NCBI GenBank assembly: GCA_014773175.1
Contig: VXCM01002193.1
Coordinates: 1 to 64,000 of the forward strand
DNA: 64,000 bases
Direction of reading: 5' to 3'
Source: Lucifuga dentata
Lineage: Eukaryota > Chordata > Actinopteri > Ophidiiformes > Bythitidae
In this document: positions 63,131 to 64,000 of the stretch, one piece after another
Numbering within the stretch: the stretch's first letter is position 1
Layout of the letters: each line of letters starts with the position of its first letter
Position numbers and translations under genes: made by a program
The notes under the pieces: model-generated
Database searches by the model: none
Told to the model about the DNA's origin: nothing
The model's input: only the letters and a program-made list of their open reading frames with translations

Positions 63131-63768
63131 AGCTACATGCAGCTGCTGCAGCAGCATTCATCCCTGGAGTATTCCCAGAGCCAGCTGAGTCTGCTGAGTG
63201 TCTGCAGAGATGCTGCACACCGCAACGGACGCCCCGGGGAACCACGGCTGGAGTGGAAGGTCAAAGTTCGAGCCGACGGCACGCGCTACGTGGCTCGGAG
63301 GCCTGCTCGCGACCGCATCCTGAGGGAGCGGGCACTAAGGATCAGAGAGGAGCGAAGTGGAGGCATGACCACAGACGACGACGCCATGAGCGAGATGAAG
63401 ATGGGCCGCTACTGGAGCAAAGAGGAGAGGAAGCAGCACTTGGCGCGAGCGAGGGAGCAGAGGAAGAGGAGGGAGTTCATGCAGAAGAGCCGCCTTGAGT
63501 GTCTGAAAGAGGGACCAGCCAGTGGAGCGGANGGAGGGAGTTCATGCAGAAGAGCCGCCTTGAGTGTCTGAAAGAGGGACCAGCCAGTGGAGCGGAGGGC
63601 AGGAAGGAGATCAATATCCTGGAGCTGAGCCATAAAAAGATGATGAAGAAGCGCAACAAAAAGATCCTGGATAACTGGATGACCATCCAGGAGCTCATGA
63701 GCCATGGGGCCAGAGTCCCAGAGGGCTCCAAAGTAAATAACGCCTTCCTGTCTGTCACCACAGTCTAG
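63131..63768 (+). CDS. pdzrn4: pdzrn4 exon 9: conserved C-terminus, residues 626-815 and stop, with one assembly duplication
   Basis: The exon starts [20 protein letters not shown] and continues with [14 protein letters not shown], the basic [60 protein letters not shown] and [14 protein letters not shown], ending FLSVTTV with TAG at 63766-63768. The order and sequence match the PDZRN3/4 C-terminal homology region, and the end is a class I PDZ-binding motif (T-x-V). An exact 64-base repeat around the N at 63532 adds 65 bases and breaks the frame. With the second copy removed, [18 protein letters not shown] reads through. The SGG before MTTDDD has one more Gly than I recall in mammals. Confidence 0.92.
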
Positions 63769-64000
63769 ACATCACACACAGTAACAAAAAATATGACTCC
63801 CATCTATCAAAATCTGTTAAAACTGAGGACTTCCTGTGCTGATTCTGCAGCCTGTGCTTAGAAGGAAGATAATCTGGTTAAACAACTCACCAATTCTGTC
63901 ATTGCAACACCGTTAACCTTTGACCTCAGCCAGTCACAAACTGAAAACCACGTGACCCAGCAATGGCAATTCAAGCAAAAAAAAAGTAGAACTAACAAAT
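63769..64000 (+). other. pdzrn4: Start of pdzrn4 3' UTR
   Basis: This follows the TAG stop. No AATAAA or ATTAAA signal is visible before the window ends, so the 3' UTR probably extends beyond it. Confidence 0.6.

Larger units (their letters stand above)
17223..63768 (+). other. pdzrn4: pdzrn4 short-isoform transcription unit, 9 coding exons
   Basis: Exons: 17223-17291, 44375-44646, 45970-46072, 52989-53087, 56876-56938, 58763-58864, 59089-59205, 60631-61813 and 63131-63768. All introns are GT-AG. All junctions are phase 0 except exon 2/3, where a Ser codon is split 2+1. After removing three assembly duplications (66, 67 and 65 bases) the product is about 815 residues. PDZRN-family proteins are cytoplasmic/membrane-associated scaffolds; the long forms are RING E3 ligases. 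This isoform lacks RING and TRAF-like zinc fingers and keeps only half of PDZ1, so it is predicted to be a scaffold or a competitor of the ligase form, not a ligase. That role is inference. Assignment to pdzrn4 rather than pdzrn3 is from remembered family sequence and could not be checked by alignment. Confidence 0.9.

Noticed and set aside
1..64000. CRISPR arrays, tRNA or rRNA genes
   Set aside because: Periodic tracts are microsatellites; no cloverleaf or rRNA sequence was noticed, and a CRISPR array is not expected in a vertebrate genome.

Overview
The window is vertebrate, almost certainly teleost fish, genomic DNA. It holds one recognisable protein-coding gene, pdzrn4 (PDZ domain containing RING finger 4), on the + strand. 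Nine exons separated by GT-AG introns are spread over 17223-63768. They form a short isoform that starts from an alternative first exon encoding MGCNLCTLQK..., then the C-terminal half of PDZ1, a conserved linker, a complete PDZ2, a long low-complexity/coiled-coil region, and the conserved C-terminus ending in the class I PDZ ligand VTTV. After removing three assembly duplications the reading frame is continuous for about 815 residues. Paralogue choice (pdzrn4, not pdzrn3) rests on remembered PDZRN4-type blocks: TQTDITFEHIMALAKLRP, CHSxHxMEHEFYE, ECQxIMQAH and KKEIN-like/[12 protein letters not shown].

Layout: 1-17222 is upstream sequence. It is either intergenic or an intron of the long, RING-containing isoform; I found no RING, TRAF-like zinc finger or first-half PDZ1 exon in it. 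17223-17291 is the short-isoform first exon. 17292-44374 is a 27 kb intron rich in DNA-transposon relics. Exons 2-9 lie between 44375 and 63768, and the last 232 bases are 3' UTR/downstream.

Non-coding content is typical of fish: many CA/GA/CT microsatellites, seven copies of one TTAA-flanked MITE family with TIRs of about 85 bp (two subfamilies), hAT-like non-autonomous elements (two with exact 8-bp target duplications, TIR TAGGGMTG), Tc1/mariner- or pogo-like MITEs flanked by TA, and non-LTR retroposon 3' ends. I saw no tRNA, rRNA, CRISPR array or second gene.

A strong technical signal runs through the window. Almost every isolated N sits between two exact direct copies of 61-67 bp, or inside a homopolymer. 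These look like unmerged overlapping contig ends. Three fall in pdzrn4 coding sequence: one adds 22 codons in frame and two cause false frameshifts. I found no convincing undescribed gene system. The most interesting biology is around pdzrn4 splicing: exon 6 is framed by complementary TG and CA repeats, a hAT element sits 31 bp upstream of exon 5, the last intron is mostly repeat, and the short isoform has a Src-family-like Met-Gly-Cys N-terminus.
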